From CAVQCX01 sp963711095 (GTDB taxonomy: Bacteria > Pseudomonadota > Gammaproteobacteria > Chromatiales > Chromatiaceae), in the NCBI GenBank assembly GCA_963711095.1, contig CAVQCX010000009.1, forward strand, positions 62,001 through 126,000: a stretch of 64,000 nucleotides of DNA, read 5' to 3'. The notes beneath the pieces are model-generated. The model saw nothing but the letters and a program-made list of their open reading frames with translations. It was not told the DNA's origin and did no database searches. Position 1 is the first letter of the stretch; every line of letters starts with the position of its first letter. The translations under genes and the position numbers were made by a program. Below are positions 55,928-64,000 of this stretch, one piece after another.

Positions 55928-57544
55928 TCAACCGAGGGGGCTTGGCCCTGACTGAGGGCTGCTGCGACCGGGGGCCAAGGGGAGATCGAGCCAAAACCGG
56001 CTACCTTGGCCCAACTGGCTCTCGAAACCGACGGCGCCGCCCATCGCCTCGACGATCCGCTGGGTGAGAGCAAGCCCTATGCCCGTGCCCTCAATCTCCA
56101 GGTTCTCGCGACCGAGGCGGTTGAACGCCTGGAATACCAGCGGATGCTGCGCCTCGGGAATGCCCAGGCCGTTGTCACCGACGCTGATCCTGAGCATGCC
56201 CGCGGCCCCAGGGCCCGCGTCGATCCAGGCACGCCCGCCCGGGCGATTGTATTTCGCAGCGTTGGACAGGAGATTCAGGACCGCCTGCTCCGCGCGCCGC
56301 TCGTCCACCCGGATAGCGGGCAGACTTTCTCCCGAGAGATCCTCGAGACTGACGCCGTGCCGCCCCATCAGGGGTGCCGCCAGCCGCAGGCATCCGTCGA
56401 GCAGCCGGCGCGTATCCACCTGCTCGATCTCCAGCTGCATCCCCCCGGACTCGATTCCGCTGAGGTCCAGCACCTCCTCGACCAGCGCCAGCAGATGGCG
56501 GCCTGCCGCCAGGATCTCCTCGACATGGCCCCGCAGCCGCCCCGCGGGATCGTCGGCGCTCTCGATGCGGATCAGCTGGGCGAAGCCAAGCACGGCATTG
56601 AGCGGGGTACGCAGCTCATGGCTCATGCTCGACAGAAACCTGGTCTTAGCCAAACTGGCCTGTTGCGCACGGGCGGTGGCCAGCTCAAGCTCCCGAGTGC
56701 GCTCCCGGACCCGGCTCTCCAGGGAACGGCTCAGCGCCTGGTAGCCTTGGGCCAGGCGCAGGACCCTCCAATAGGCCAGGAACAGCGCCAGCAGGATCAG
56801 GGCGGTTGCGCCGGATAGCCAGCGTCCCAGCGTGCTTGCCAGGCGCGTCGCCGACGCGCTGTCGTGCCAGTCGAGCCCATAAAACGGGGCGCCCTGAAAA
56901 TCGCTCAGCTCGAAGCGACCCGCATTGCCGGGCACCAGGTGCAGCCCGACAAAGCCGAAATGGCTCTGCAGCTTGTCCAACAAAGGCCTGTCCAGGGCCC
57001 TGCTAATGACGAGAAACCCTGAGACCCCTCGATAGCGCGCCGGCTCGCTGTGGGGGGTCAATCTCACCGCGGCAATCAGGTGTGGCTTTCCGCCCTGCAG
57101 CCCATAGCCTGTCACCGGCAATGGCGCACCCTGCGCATCCTGACGCGCCCGCGCCAGCAGCTCGCCCAACGGGGGTCGAAAATCCCCGAGCGTCGGCACC
57201 CTCTCCCCGGACCTTGCCCGGGCGAAAATCACCCGCCCTTGGCCGTCGATCACCAGACTCGCAGAGAGTCCGAAAGACTCGACGAGATAGGCGCCTACAT
57301 TCTGGTCTGCCCACCGCGCGTCCAGCGCAACGAGCAGGTTGTCCATGGCCTCGTTCCAATACGCATAGTCCCTGCCCAGCTTCGCCAGTTCGTCTTCGTA
57401 GGTCAGCAGCACCCCGTGGAGTACCTGCTCGCTATGCGCCTTGATCAGCGCGTCCTCATGGCGTGTCGCTACGCTGACCACGACGGCGAGCACACCGAAC
57501 ATCACCGCCGCGAATGCGAAGGCGGGCAGGATATGGCGAAGCAT
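55928..57544 (-). CDS. CHASE4-type sensor histidine kinase
   Basis: 538 residues. Helix one is LPAFAFAAVMFGVLAVVVSV. The extracellular part has DELAKLGRDYAYWNEAMDNL, the W-N-D-like CHASE4 pattern. Helix two is LSGATALILLALFLAYWRVL. A coiled linker leads to H-box FLSSMSHELRTPLNAVLGFA, N-box VLNLLSNAAKYNRPGG, G1 VGDNGLGIPEAQH and G2 GTGIGLAL. No response regulator adjoins it, so it is an orphan kinase. SGIESGGMQLEIEQVDTR is typical of this hybrid-like class. Confidence 0.9.
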   Translation of the reverse strand: MLRHILPAFAFAAVMFGVLAVVVSVATRHEDALIKAHSEQVLHGVLLTYEDELAKLGRDYAYWNEAMDNLLVALDARWADQNVGAYLVESFGLSASLVIDGQGRVIFARARSGERVPTLGDFRPPLGELLARARQDAQGAPLPVTGYGLQGGKPHLIAAVRLTPHSEPARYRGVSGFLVISRALDRPLLDKLQSHFGFVGLHLVPGNAGRFELSDFQGAPFYGLDWHDSASATRLASTLGRWLSGATALILLALFLAYWRVLRLAQGYQALSRSLESRVRERTRELELATARAQQASLAKTRFLSSMSHELRTPLNAVLGFAQLIRIESADDPAGRLRGHVEEILAAGRHLLALVEEVLDLSGIESGGMQLEIEQVDTRRLLDGCLRLAAPLMGRHGVSLEDLSGESLPAIRVDERRAEQAVLNLLSNAAKYNRPGGRAWIDAGPGAAGMLRISVGDNGLGIPEAQHPLVFQAFNRLGRENLEIEGTGIGLALTQRIVEAMGGAVGFESQLGQGSRFWLDLPLAPGRSSPQSGPSPLG

Positions 57545-57689
57545 TCTTCTCTACCCTAGCTTGCCGGGAGGAGAAACCAGGTGCGACCGGTTCCCCCGGT
57601 CCCTGTGTAAAGCATACCTCAGGATGGCCGCCCGCCCACCGAGCGGCAAGCGCCCGGAAAAAGCTGCGCTTGAGTGGCGGGCTAGCCGC

Positions 57690-57960
57690 GGCGGGCCAAC
57701 CCCGGAAAGGCACCGGTCTGCATCTCCTGATGGCGGCTGGCGGTGCGCCAGAATTCGAAGGCCAGCTGCTCGAAACGGCGGGAGTGAGGCCGCTCCTTAC
57801 GCGGCTCGGGCAGGGCTTCGACGCGGAAATGCATCAGCCAGGTCTTGCCCCGGCCCACGCCTCCCCACAGATGAAGGCCCCGCACCCGGATGCTCGGGGG
57901 TATGCGGAGCACCCGGGCCAGACCCGAGCGTGGAGCCCTGGGCAGACCAAGGGCCGCACC
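57690..57960 (-). pseudogene. fragment of a ZapE/AFG1-type ATPase
   Basis: The frame contains RGLHLWGGVGRGKTWLMHF, a Walker A in the ZapE style, then VEALPEPRKERPHSRRFEQL. Only ~90 residues of a ~370-residue protein are present, with no start and no Walker B. It is a leftover of a lost or moved gene. Confidence 0.6.
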
Positions 57961-57983
57961 GGGCGCCCGGTGCGACAAGGGGT

Positions 57984-58553
57984 TTAGAAAGTCACCCCCA
58001 GCTTGAGCGTCGTCAGCCAGTTGTCGGACGCGCCGGCGCTGGTGGCCGCCGCCTGGTCCTCGCTCCATTGATAACGCGCGTCCAGTCCCATGAACAGAGG
58101 GCCCTGGCGATAATCAAGATCGGCCCCGATCTGCACCGCCCAGAGATCGGTGCTCCTGCCAAAATCGGCGTCGGCCCAGGTGTAGCCGAGGCCGGGACCT
58201 ACACCGAGCGCCAGCCCCGGGGCCACGTCGGTGAGATAACGCGGACTCAGCGCCGCGGTGGTCAGCTGGACGCCGTCGCGGTTGTAGCTGTTGACACTGA
58301 GCTGCTGGCCGATGGTCCCGCCTGGCAGCTTGAGCCAAGGGCTGGTCAGGTAGACCTGCGTCCCATAAGCGTCCCCGGACAGACTGCCGGCGCCGGGACT
58401 CAGATAAGCGGCCGAGCCGGCCAAGCCGAGCCCCGGATCCGCGGCGGGGGTCACGGCGGGACCGGGAGCCCCACCAGGCCCCGCGGCCCCAGCGACACCG
58501 ACCTGGATCAGACCCAGCCCGGCGAGTGCACAAGCCAGGGTTGTTGCTCTCAT
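57984..58553 (-). CDS. outer-membrane beta-barrel-like protein
   Basis: 189 residues. Signal peptide MRATTLACALAGLGLIQVGV AGA. Alternating strands follow (TQVYLTSPWLKLPGGTIGQQ, LWAVQIGADLDYRQGPLFMG) and the protein ends in phenylalanine (LTTLKLGVTF), the classic outer-membrane signature. ATG 58553 follows an AGGAG on the minus strand. Function unknown; OmpW-like size. Confidence 0.72.
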   Translation of the reverse strand: MRATTLACALAGLGLIQVGVAGAAGPGGAPGPAVTPAADPGLGLAGSAAYLSPGAGSLSGDAYGTQVYLTSPWLKLPGGTIGQQLSVNSYNRDGVQLTTAALSPRYLTDVAPGLALGVGPGLGYTWADADFGRSTDLWAVQIGADLDYRQGPLFMGLDARYQWSEDQAAATSAGASDNWLTTLKLGVTF

Positions 58554-58774
58554 TGTTAGTCTCCTGCTCAAGCGGCGAGGAACCGGTCGGCCGCGCCTCA
58601 AATGGCCGGTCCCGAACCATGCCTAATCGATAAGAGGAAATAGCACCACAACAGTAGCTTAGCAAATATTCCTATTGATCTCCGTCAGCTGATCCACAAA
58701 CAAACCGGGCAGATCCCAATCCGTCTCCCCCGGGGCGGGCATAATGACTGTCCGGCGCGCTCACCAGAGACCTG

Positions 58775-60679
58775 CTACCGCGTGGCGCCCGGGCCTTCGC
58801 GTTGCTCCTCCAGCTCCGCCCAGCGCTGGTATGCCTGTGCCAGGGACCGCTCCAGGTCTGCATAGGCGGTCTTGGCGGCGGCGACCTCCCCGGACTCCGA
58901 GCGATAGAAGGCGGGATCGCCCATGCGGTCCTGAAGCGCCGCGAGCTCGGTCTCGAGACGCTCGATCAGCTCGGGCAGCGTCGCGAGCTCGCGCTGGTCC
59001 TTGTAGCTGAGCTTGCGCGCGGCAGTGCGCGGCTTGCCCGGTCGGTCACCCGCTCTGCCCGCGCGTGGGCGGGGCGGCTCGGCCGGTGCGCGCTGGCGCA
59101 GCCAATCGGAGTAACCGCCCACGTAGTCACGCACCAGAGCATCGCCTTCGAAGGCGAGCACGCCGTTCACCGCGTTGTCCAGAAACGCCCGGTCATGGCT
59201 CACCAGCAGCACGGTTCCAGGAAAATCCACGACCAGTGCCTCGAGCAGCTCGAGGGTCTCTACGTCCAGATCGTTGGTCGGCTCGTCGAGCACCAGAAGA
59301 TTGGCAGGGCGGGCGAACAGCCGCGCCAGCAGCAGCCGATTGCGCTCGCCGCCGGAGAGCGCCCGTACCGGCTGGCGGGCCCGATCCGGCGTAAACAGAA
59401 AATCCTGCAGGTAGCTGATCACGTGTCGGGGCCTGCCGCCAACCTCGATTTTCTCCCGACCCTCTGCGACGTTGTCCTGGACCGTGCGCTCGAGATCGAG
59501 CTGGGCGCGCATCTGGTCGAAATAGGCGACCTCCAGTCGCGTGCCGAGCCGCACCCGACCGCTGTCGGCCGCCAACTGGCCCAGGAGCAGCCTCAGCAGT
59601 GTGGTCTTGCCGCAACCGTTGGGCCCCACGACCCCGATCTTGTCCCCGCGTAGGATATTCGCACTGAGGTCGTTGACGACGGGACGCCCACCCCAGGAAA
59701 AGCTCAGATGCTCGGCCTCGATCACCAGACGGCCGGACAGCTCGCCGGAATGGAGCCGGATGCGTGCCTGGCCCTCTTGCTCGCGGCGCTGGCGGCGCTC
59801 GTCGCGCATCGTCTGCAGGGCGCGCACCCGGCCCTCGTTGCGGGTGCGCCGCGCCTTGATGCCCTGGCGAATCCACACCTCTTCCTGGGCCAGGCGCTTG
59901 TCGAACAGGGCCTCGGCGCGCTCCTCCGCCTCCAGTGCCTCGTCCCTGCGGCGCAGGTATTGTTCGTAGTCCCCGGGCCAGGAGCGCAGCCGCCCGCGAT
60001 CGAGCTCCAGTATGCGTGTGGCGAGCCGGCGCAGGAAGGCCCGGTCGTGGGTGACAAACAGCAGCGCCCCCCTGAATCCGAGCAGCACCTCTTCGAGCCA
60101 GGCGATGGAGTCTATGTCCAGGTGGTTGGTGGGCTCATCCAAGAGCAGCAGATCCGGGTCCGACACCAGGGCGCGGGCGAGCATCACGCGTCGCTTCAGG
60201 CCCCCGGAGAGCTGGGTGAGCTCGGCGTCCGGATCGAGTCCGAGCCGGGAGATCACGGTCTCCACGCGCTGCTCGGTGCTCCAGCCGTCCGCCGCTTCGA
60301 GCTCGTGCTGCACAGCGGCCAGCGCCGTCAGCGCGGGCTCGCTCGGATCGCGCGCCAGCCGCAGGCCCGCCTTGTGGTACCGCTCCAGCAGCCCGGCCAG
60401 GGCGCCCAGCCCGCCTGCGACCACCCGAAACACGCTGCCCGCCTCCCCCTGCGGGACCTCCTGGCTCAGACGGCTGATCCGCAGACCCTGGGCGAGCACC
60501 CGCTCCCCCCCATCGGGTCTGATCTCGCCCGCAACGACCTGCAACAACGTGGACTTACCGGTACCGTTGCGGCCAACCAGACAGACCCGCTCACCCGGCT
60601 CGATGACGAGATCGGCCCCCTCCAGCAACTGGGGCCCACCGAAGGCCAGATGGACATTACGCAGGGTGATCAGCGCCAT
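58775..60679 (-). CDS. uup: Uup, ABC-F ATPase
   Basis: 634 residues, the Uup length. Domain one has GRNGTGKSTLLQVVAG, LSGGLKRRVMLARAL and LLLDEPTNHLDIDSIAWLEE; domain two has GPNGCGKTTLLRLLLG, LSGGERNRLLLARLF and LVLDEPTNDLDVETLELLEA. The C-terminal coiled coil LATLPELIERLETELAALQD is the Uup-specific DNA-binding extension. ATG 60679 begins MALITLRNVHLAFGG. Uup affects ribosome assembly and transposon excision in E. coli. Confidence 0.95.
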   Translation of the reverse strand: MALITLRNVHLAFGGPQLLEGADLVIEPGERVCLVGRNGTGKSTLLQVVAGEIRPDGGERVLAQGLRISRLSQEVPQGEAGSVFRVVAGGLGALAGLLERYHKAGLRLARDPSEPALTALAAVQHELEAADGWSTEQRVETVISRLGLDPDAELTQLSGGLKRRVMLARALVSDPDLLLLDEPTNHLDIDSIAWLEEVLLGFRGALLFVTHDRAFLRRLATRILELDRGRLRSWPGDYEQYLRRRDEALEAEERAEALFDKRLAQEEVWIRQGIKARRTRNEGRVRALQTMRDERRQRREQEGQARIRLHSGELSGRLVIEAEHLSFSWGGRPVVNDLSANILRGDKIGVVGPNGCGKTTLLRLLLGQLAADSGRVRLGTRLEVAYFDQMRAQLDLERTVQDNVAEGREKIEVGGRPRHVISYLQDFLFTPDRARQPVRALSGGERNRLLLARLFARPANLLVLDEPTNDLDVETLELLEALVVDFPGTVLLVSHDRAFLDNAVNGVLAFEGDALVRDYVGGYSDWLRQRAPAEPPRPRAGRAGDRPGKPRTAARKLSYKDQRELATLPELIERLETELAALQDRMGDPAFYRSESGEVAAAKTAYADLERSLAQAYQRWAELEEQREGPGATR

Positions 60680-60735
60680 CGGGGATCTCTCAGGGTAACG
60701 GGGTAGCTGCGCGCCCGGCGCCCAGGCAGCTATCG

Positions 60736-61080
60736 CTAGCCGGGCACCGGCGCAGCGCAATGATAGCCCTGCCACCCGTCGAACCCCGTGCGCCGGACAG
60801 TATCGAGAGTCGCCTGGTTCTCGATGCCTTCGCCGCTGGTGCGCGCGTCGGGCTTCCGGTGGACCCCGTCGGAGACCGCGCGCAGCACGGTGGAGATCGG
60901 TAGCCCGAGCGCCTCCGCCTCGCGCCAGCCGGTGAGCCACTCGGCGGCGGGGTTGAGGTAACGGATCTGCCCCCCGCCGTCGACCGCCTGGACGCCGTCG
61001 TGCAGGGCGTCGAGAGCCGGGGACGCAGAGCCGCCGGGCCCGGGCGTGATCCTGGAGGGCGAGCGAGACTTCGATGACAT
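60736..61080 (-). pseudogene. PAS/EAL fusion fossil with internal deletion
   Basis: The N-terminal part is a PAS domain (LHDGVQAVDGGGQIRYLNPA, AEWLTGWREAEALGLPISTV). Directly after it comes what looks like the final stretch of an EAL domain (EGIENQATLDTVRRTGFDG, WQGYHCAAPVP). The domains that should lie between are absent, so a long internal deletion has joined the ends in frame. Confidence 0.55.
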
Positions 61081-61227
61081 ACAGGGGGCGACCCGGGGCG
61101 CTCGGCTGGCCTATCCTTGAGCGGATATGTGATTATTCGAATTTTATGGCATTTCCTCACAACTATAGAAGCGAACGCCAAGCCGGCGTTTGGCGCGACA
61201 TCCCGCCCCGGACCGGAGAAGCCCTGC

Positions 61228-62583
61228 ATGCAGACCAAGATCCTGCTCGACGAGTCGGATATCCCCACCCACTGGTACAACGTCATCGCCGATATGCCCA
61301 GGCCACCGGCGCCCTATCTGGGTCCGGACGGCAGACCCGTACCGCCCGAGGCAATGCTTGCGATCTTCCCCGAGGAGCTGGTCAAGCAGGAGATGAGTGC
61401 GGAGCGCTGGATCCGGATCCCCGATGCCGTGCGCGAGGCCCTGGCCCTGTGGCGCCCCTCGCCACTGCACCGAGCCCACCGCCTGGAGCGCGCCCTGGGC
61501 ACCCCGGCCAAGATCTTCTTCAAGGACGAGTCGGTCAGCCCGGCGGGCTCGCACAAGCCCAACACCGCCGTAGCCCAGGCCTATTACAACAAGCAGGCGG
61601 GCATCAACCGGCTCTCGACCGAGACCGGCGCCGGCCAGTGGGGCAGCGCGCTCGCCCTGGCCGGACGGTTGTTTGGCCTGGACGTGCGGGTGTACATGGT
61701 CAAGGTCAGCTATCAGCAGAAGCCTTACCGGCGCTCCATGATGCAGACCTGGGGGGCCGAGGTGTTCGCCAGCCCCACCGACATGACCGAGTCCGGACGC
61801 CGTATCCTGGCCGAGCACCCGGACTCCCCCGGCTCGCTGGGCATCGCCATCTCCGAGGCGGTGGAAGAAGCCGCCGGGCGCAAGGACACCAACTATTCCC
61901 TGGGCTCGGTGCTCAACCATGTGTGCCTGCATCAGACCATCGTCGGCCAGGAGGCGAAGAAGCAGATGGAGATGGTCGGGGAATATCCGGACGCGGTCAT
62001 CGCCTGCTGCGGCGGCGGCTCCAACTTTTCGGGTATCGCCTTCCCGTTCTTCGCCGACAAGGCCGCCGGCAAGGACGTGACCCTGATCGCCGCCGAGCCC
62101 AGCTCCTGCCCCACCCTGACCAAGGGCCTCTACACTTACGACTTCGGTGACTCGGCCGGACTCACCCCCCTGATGAAGATGTACACCCTCGGGCACGATT
62201 TCATGCCCCCGGGCATCCACGCCGGCGGGCTGCGCTACCACGGCGATTCCGCCCTGGTCAGCCAGCTCCACCACGAGGGGCTGGTCGAGGCCGTGGCTAT
62301 CCCGCAGCTCGAGACGTTCGAGGCCGGCGTGCTGTTCGCCCGCACCGAGGCCATCATCCCGGCCCCCGAGTCCTGCCACGCCATCGCCGCCTGCATTCGC
62401 GAGGCCCGCCGCTGCGTCGAGACCGGCGAGCCCAGGACCCTGCTGTTCAACCTCTCGGGCCACGGCCATTTCGACATGTCCTCCTACGACCGCTATTTCA
62501 GCGGCCAGCTGGAGAACTACGAATACCCGGCGGCGGCGATCGCCGAGTCCCTGGCGCACCTGCCGAAGGTGGCCGCCGGGTGA
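61228..62583 (+). CDS. trpB2: TrpB2-type tryptophan synthase beta chain
   Basis: 451 residues. The length and N-terminal extension (DESDIPTHWYNVIADMPRPP, LVKQEMSAERWIRIPDAVRE) are the hallmark of the TrpB2 subfamily. PLP-binding Lys110 is in SPAGSHKPNTAVAQAYYNKQ; GGGSNFSG binds the phosphate. GGAGA stands 8 bases before ATG. TrpB2 joins indole with serine and often lacks its own TrpA. No other trp gene is near. Confidence 0.94.
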   Translation: MQTKILLDESDIPTHWYNVIADMPRPPAPYLGPDGRPVPPEAMLAIFPEELVKQEMSAERWIRIPDAVREALALWRPSPLHRAHRLERALGTPAKIFFKDESVSPAGSHKPNTAVAQAYYNKQAGINRLSTETGAGQWGSALALAGRLFGLDVRVYMVKVSYQQKPYRRSMMQTWGAEVFASPTDMTESGRRILAEHPDSPGSLGIAISEAVEEAAGRKDTNYSLGSVLNHVCLHQTIVGQEAKKQMEMVGEYPDAVIACCGGGSNFSGIAFPFFADKAAGKDVTLIAAEPSSCPTLTKGLYTYDFGDSAGLTPLMKMYTLGHDFMPPGIHAGGLRYHGDSALVSQLHHEGLVEAVAIPQLETFEAGVLFARTEAIIPAPESCHAIAACIREARRCVETGEPRTLLFNLSGHGHFDMSSYDRYFSGQLENYEYPAAAIAESLAHLPKVAAG

Positions 62584-62677
62584 GCACCCGGGCACCGCCC
62601 GTAACCGGCACGCCGATCCTCTACGCCCGCCGGAGATACCCTGGCGCAATCGCTGAAACCGCCGACAGGGCACCGGC

Positions 62678-63385
62678 ATGGTGAAGCAGGTCAGTCTGCA
62701 GCAGGCCTGGAGCGGCGAGGCGGATTGCCGCAACTGCGCGCTGCGCGCCACGGTGCTGTTTGCCGGTCTGGAGGAGAGGGATTTCGAGGCCATCCATCAG
62801 CCGATCGACCAGTTCACCCTCCCTCCCGGCTCGGTGCTGTACCGCGCCGGGGACCCGGCGGACCACATGTTCACGGTGCGCTCCGGGCTGCTCAAGCTGG
62901 TCCAGTATCTGCCCGACGGAGCCCAGCGCATCGTCCGACTGGTCAAGAGCACCGACGTCACCGGGTTGGAGGCGCTGGTCGGTCAGCCCTACCAGCACCA
63001 TGCCGTGGTGCTTCAGGCGACCGAGGTGTGCAGCCTCCCGGCGCCCGTGGTGGAACGGCTGAGCCGCGACAATCCGGCGCTGCACCGGGAGCTGCTCAAC
63101 CGCTGGCACCGGGCACTCAGCGAGGCCGACGCCTGGCTCACGGAGCTCTCCACCGGTGCGGCCCGCCAGCGCGTCGCACGCCTGCTGCTGCGCCTGGTGC
63201 GCGACGAGCAACAGAGCGAGTGCGAGCTGTTCAGTCGCGAGGACATGGGGGCGATGCTCGGCATCACCACGGAAACGGCGAGCCGCACCATCGCCGAGCT
63301 CAGGCGCCAGAGCCTGTTGGTGGAGACCGGCCCCAACCACTTCCTGGTGGATGTGCCGAATCTGCAGCGCATCGCCGAAGGCTGA
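62678..63385 (+). CDS. Crp/Fnr-family transcription regulator (FNR/DNR-like)
   Basis: 235 residues. The cyclic-nucleotide-like domain has LPPGSVLYRAGDPADHMFTV. The C-terminal HTH has REDMGAMLGITTETASRTI. Cysteines 17 and 20 (ADCRNC) and 118 (TEVCSL) match three of the four FNR Fe-S ligands; the one corresponding to FNR Cys29 is missing. A matching FNR-type palindrome stands before the next gene. It could sense redox, NO or oxygen. The regulator may instead be DNR-like. Confidence 0.85.
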   Translation: MVKQVSLQQAWSGEADCRNCALRATVLFAGLEERDFEAIHQPIDQFTLPPGSVLYRAGDPADHMFTVRSGLLKLVQYLPDGAQRIVRLVKSTDVTGLEALVGQPYQHHAVVLQATEVCSLPAPVVERLSRDNPALHRELLNRWHRALSEADAWLTELSTGAARQRVARLLLRLVRDEQQSECELFSREDMGAMLGITTETASRTIAELRRQSLLVETGPNHFLVDVPNLQRIAEG

Positions 63386-63416
63386 GTACCCGGACCCGTC
63401 CCGAGCCGGCCATGGA

Positions 63417-63430
63417 TTGCGAAATTTCAA
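63417..63430. promoter_or_regulatory. FNR/DNR-type palindrome upstream of the DUF6858-like gene
   Basis: TTGCGAAATTTCAA keeps TTG and CAA at the spacing of TTGAT-N4-ATCAA, though the left half is imperfect. It lies about 65-78 bases before the next start, the right distance for class-I/II activation by the FNR-like protein encoded just before. Confidence 0.5.
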
Positions 63431-63494
63431 TGCAACGGCGGCGCCTCCCCGCCTAGAGTCGGGCCCTGCAGCGGCGCCCGCCGCCCGGTCCGGA

Positions 63495-63905
63495 ATGCCC
63501 CGTCCGATGAAGCAGTCCCTGACGCAGGAGCGCTACGCCGTATTCACCCTGGAGATCGAGCGGGGGGAGACCGCTTGCGCGAGCATCGATGACGTCGTCG
63601 ACTACTTCACGGAGCGCATCGAGGCACACCCGCTGGCACGCCTGATCGCGGTATTCGACCACCACGCCCACACCCGGGGTCTCGAGCAGGGCAGCATGAG
63701 CGCGGAGATCCTGGCGGCCCGCAGCATCATTCTGTGCTTCGGCATCACCCTGCCCGATCCCCAGGCGATGGCGCTGCGGCCCCGCTCCATCGGCGTCTGC
63801 GAGCTCGCCGACCGCTTCGTCCTCAGCTTCATGGAGGCGCCCATGCCGCTCGCCAACACCGCCCTGGAAGGCTGGGCCCTGGGGCTGGCGACGCACTCTC
63901 CCTGA
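63495..63905 (+). CDS. DUF6858-like small protein
   Basis: About 136 residues starting MPRPMKQS (ATG 63495, or ATG 63507). The conserved text is ERYAVFTLEIERGETACASI, ERIEAHPLARLIAVFDHHAH, ILAARSIILCFGITLPDPQA and GVCELADRFVLSFMEAPMP. I recall this family as uncharacterised, in redox or sulfur-active Proteobacteria; that memory is not a database check. It follows an FNR-like regulator and an FNR-type site. Confidence 0.7.
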   Translation: MPRPMKQSLTQERYAVFTLEIERGETACASIDDVVDYFTERIEAHPLARLIAVFDHHAHTRGLEQGSMSAEILAARSIILCFGITLPDPQAMALRPRSIGVCELADRFVLSFMEAPMPLANTALEGWALGLATHSP

Positions 63906-64000
63906 CTGGCGACAGCCCTTGTGGTGTCTCGGCGTCGCGGCACAGGCCCGCCGCACCGGCCCGAAAACAAAGGCACCCCCTGATTGTGGACATTGCGAAT

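Noticed and set aside
61131..61190. CRP site TGTGA...TCACA before trpB2
   Set aside because: The half sites are about 19 bases further apart than a CRP dimer can span.
61144..62793. Minus-strand open frame of about 550 codons
   Set aside because: Antisense of trpB2 and the start of the FNR-like gene.

Overview
The window is GC-rich, densely coded chromosomal DNA of a Gram-negative bacterium, most likely a gammaproteobacterium. Supporting genes include lipid A acyltransferase (LpxL type), MltD-like lytic transglycosylase, EttA, Uup, RraA, FeoABC, PutP, thiopurine methyltransferase, a GtrA/GtrB/ArnT-like bactoprenol glycan set and a TrpB2-type tryptophan synthase beta chain. A sulfur-oxidising or Chromatiales-like lineage is possible, but that is only an impression from gene content. 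No tRNA, rRNA, CRISPR array or intact insertion sequence was seen.

Layout. 1-7.5 kb: TrkH fragment, LpxL-type acyltransferase, two secreted unknowns, Lpd-like flavoprotein, MltD. 7.5-15 kb: envelope glycan genes (GT4, ChbG/YdjC-type deacetylase, GtrA, ArnT-like, GtrB-like), ending in a scar where a truncated GT87 gene runs head-on into a truncated, frameshifted ABC ATPase. 15.6-20 kb: membrane protein with four repeats, QseBC-like two-component system, two TPM-domain proteins. 20.3-28.8 kb: HAD-UbiA prenyltransferase, secreted protein with a possible phosphodiester-glycosidase-like end, sulfatase-modifying-factor-like protein, secreted YADYSHG protein, SMR transporter, SDR epimerase, GT1 glycosyltransferase. 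29-35 kb: large histidine kinase with OmpR-type regulator, divergent from a PspA-like/membrane/VWA module across a tandem GTAAA site. 35-43.8 kb: RraA, EttA, PDZ protein, PutP, PAS-GGDEF-EAL, DUF815 ATPase.

43.8-49.9 kb is a scarred accessory region. It is bounded by two identical 33-bp palindromes in opposite orientation and holds the 3' end of a group II intron, an AT-rich methyltransferase, broken genes, a permease/anti-sigma fossil, tpm and an ISAzo13-type transposase remnant. 50-53 kb is feoABC with a Fur-like site. 53-64 kb holds a GST, a membrane-anchored unknown, a sensor kinase, a ZapE fragment, an outer-membrane protein, Uup, a PAS/EAL fossil, TrpB2, an FNR-like regulator and a DUF6858-like gene behind an FNR-type palindrome.

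Several otherwise well-conserved genes carry one frameshift each (UbiA, VWA, PAS-GGDEF-EAL, GST). They are either sequencing or assembly errors or recent decay, and cannot be told apart here. Two surface themes dominate: lipid-linked glycan and envelope modification, and envelope sensing by three histidine kinases.
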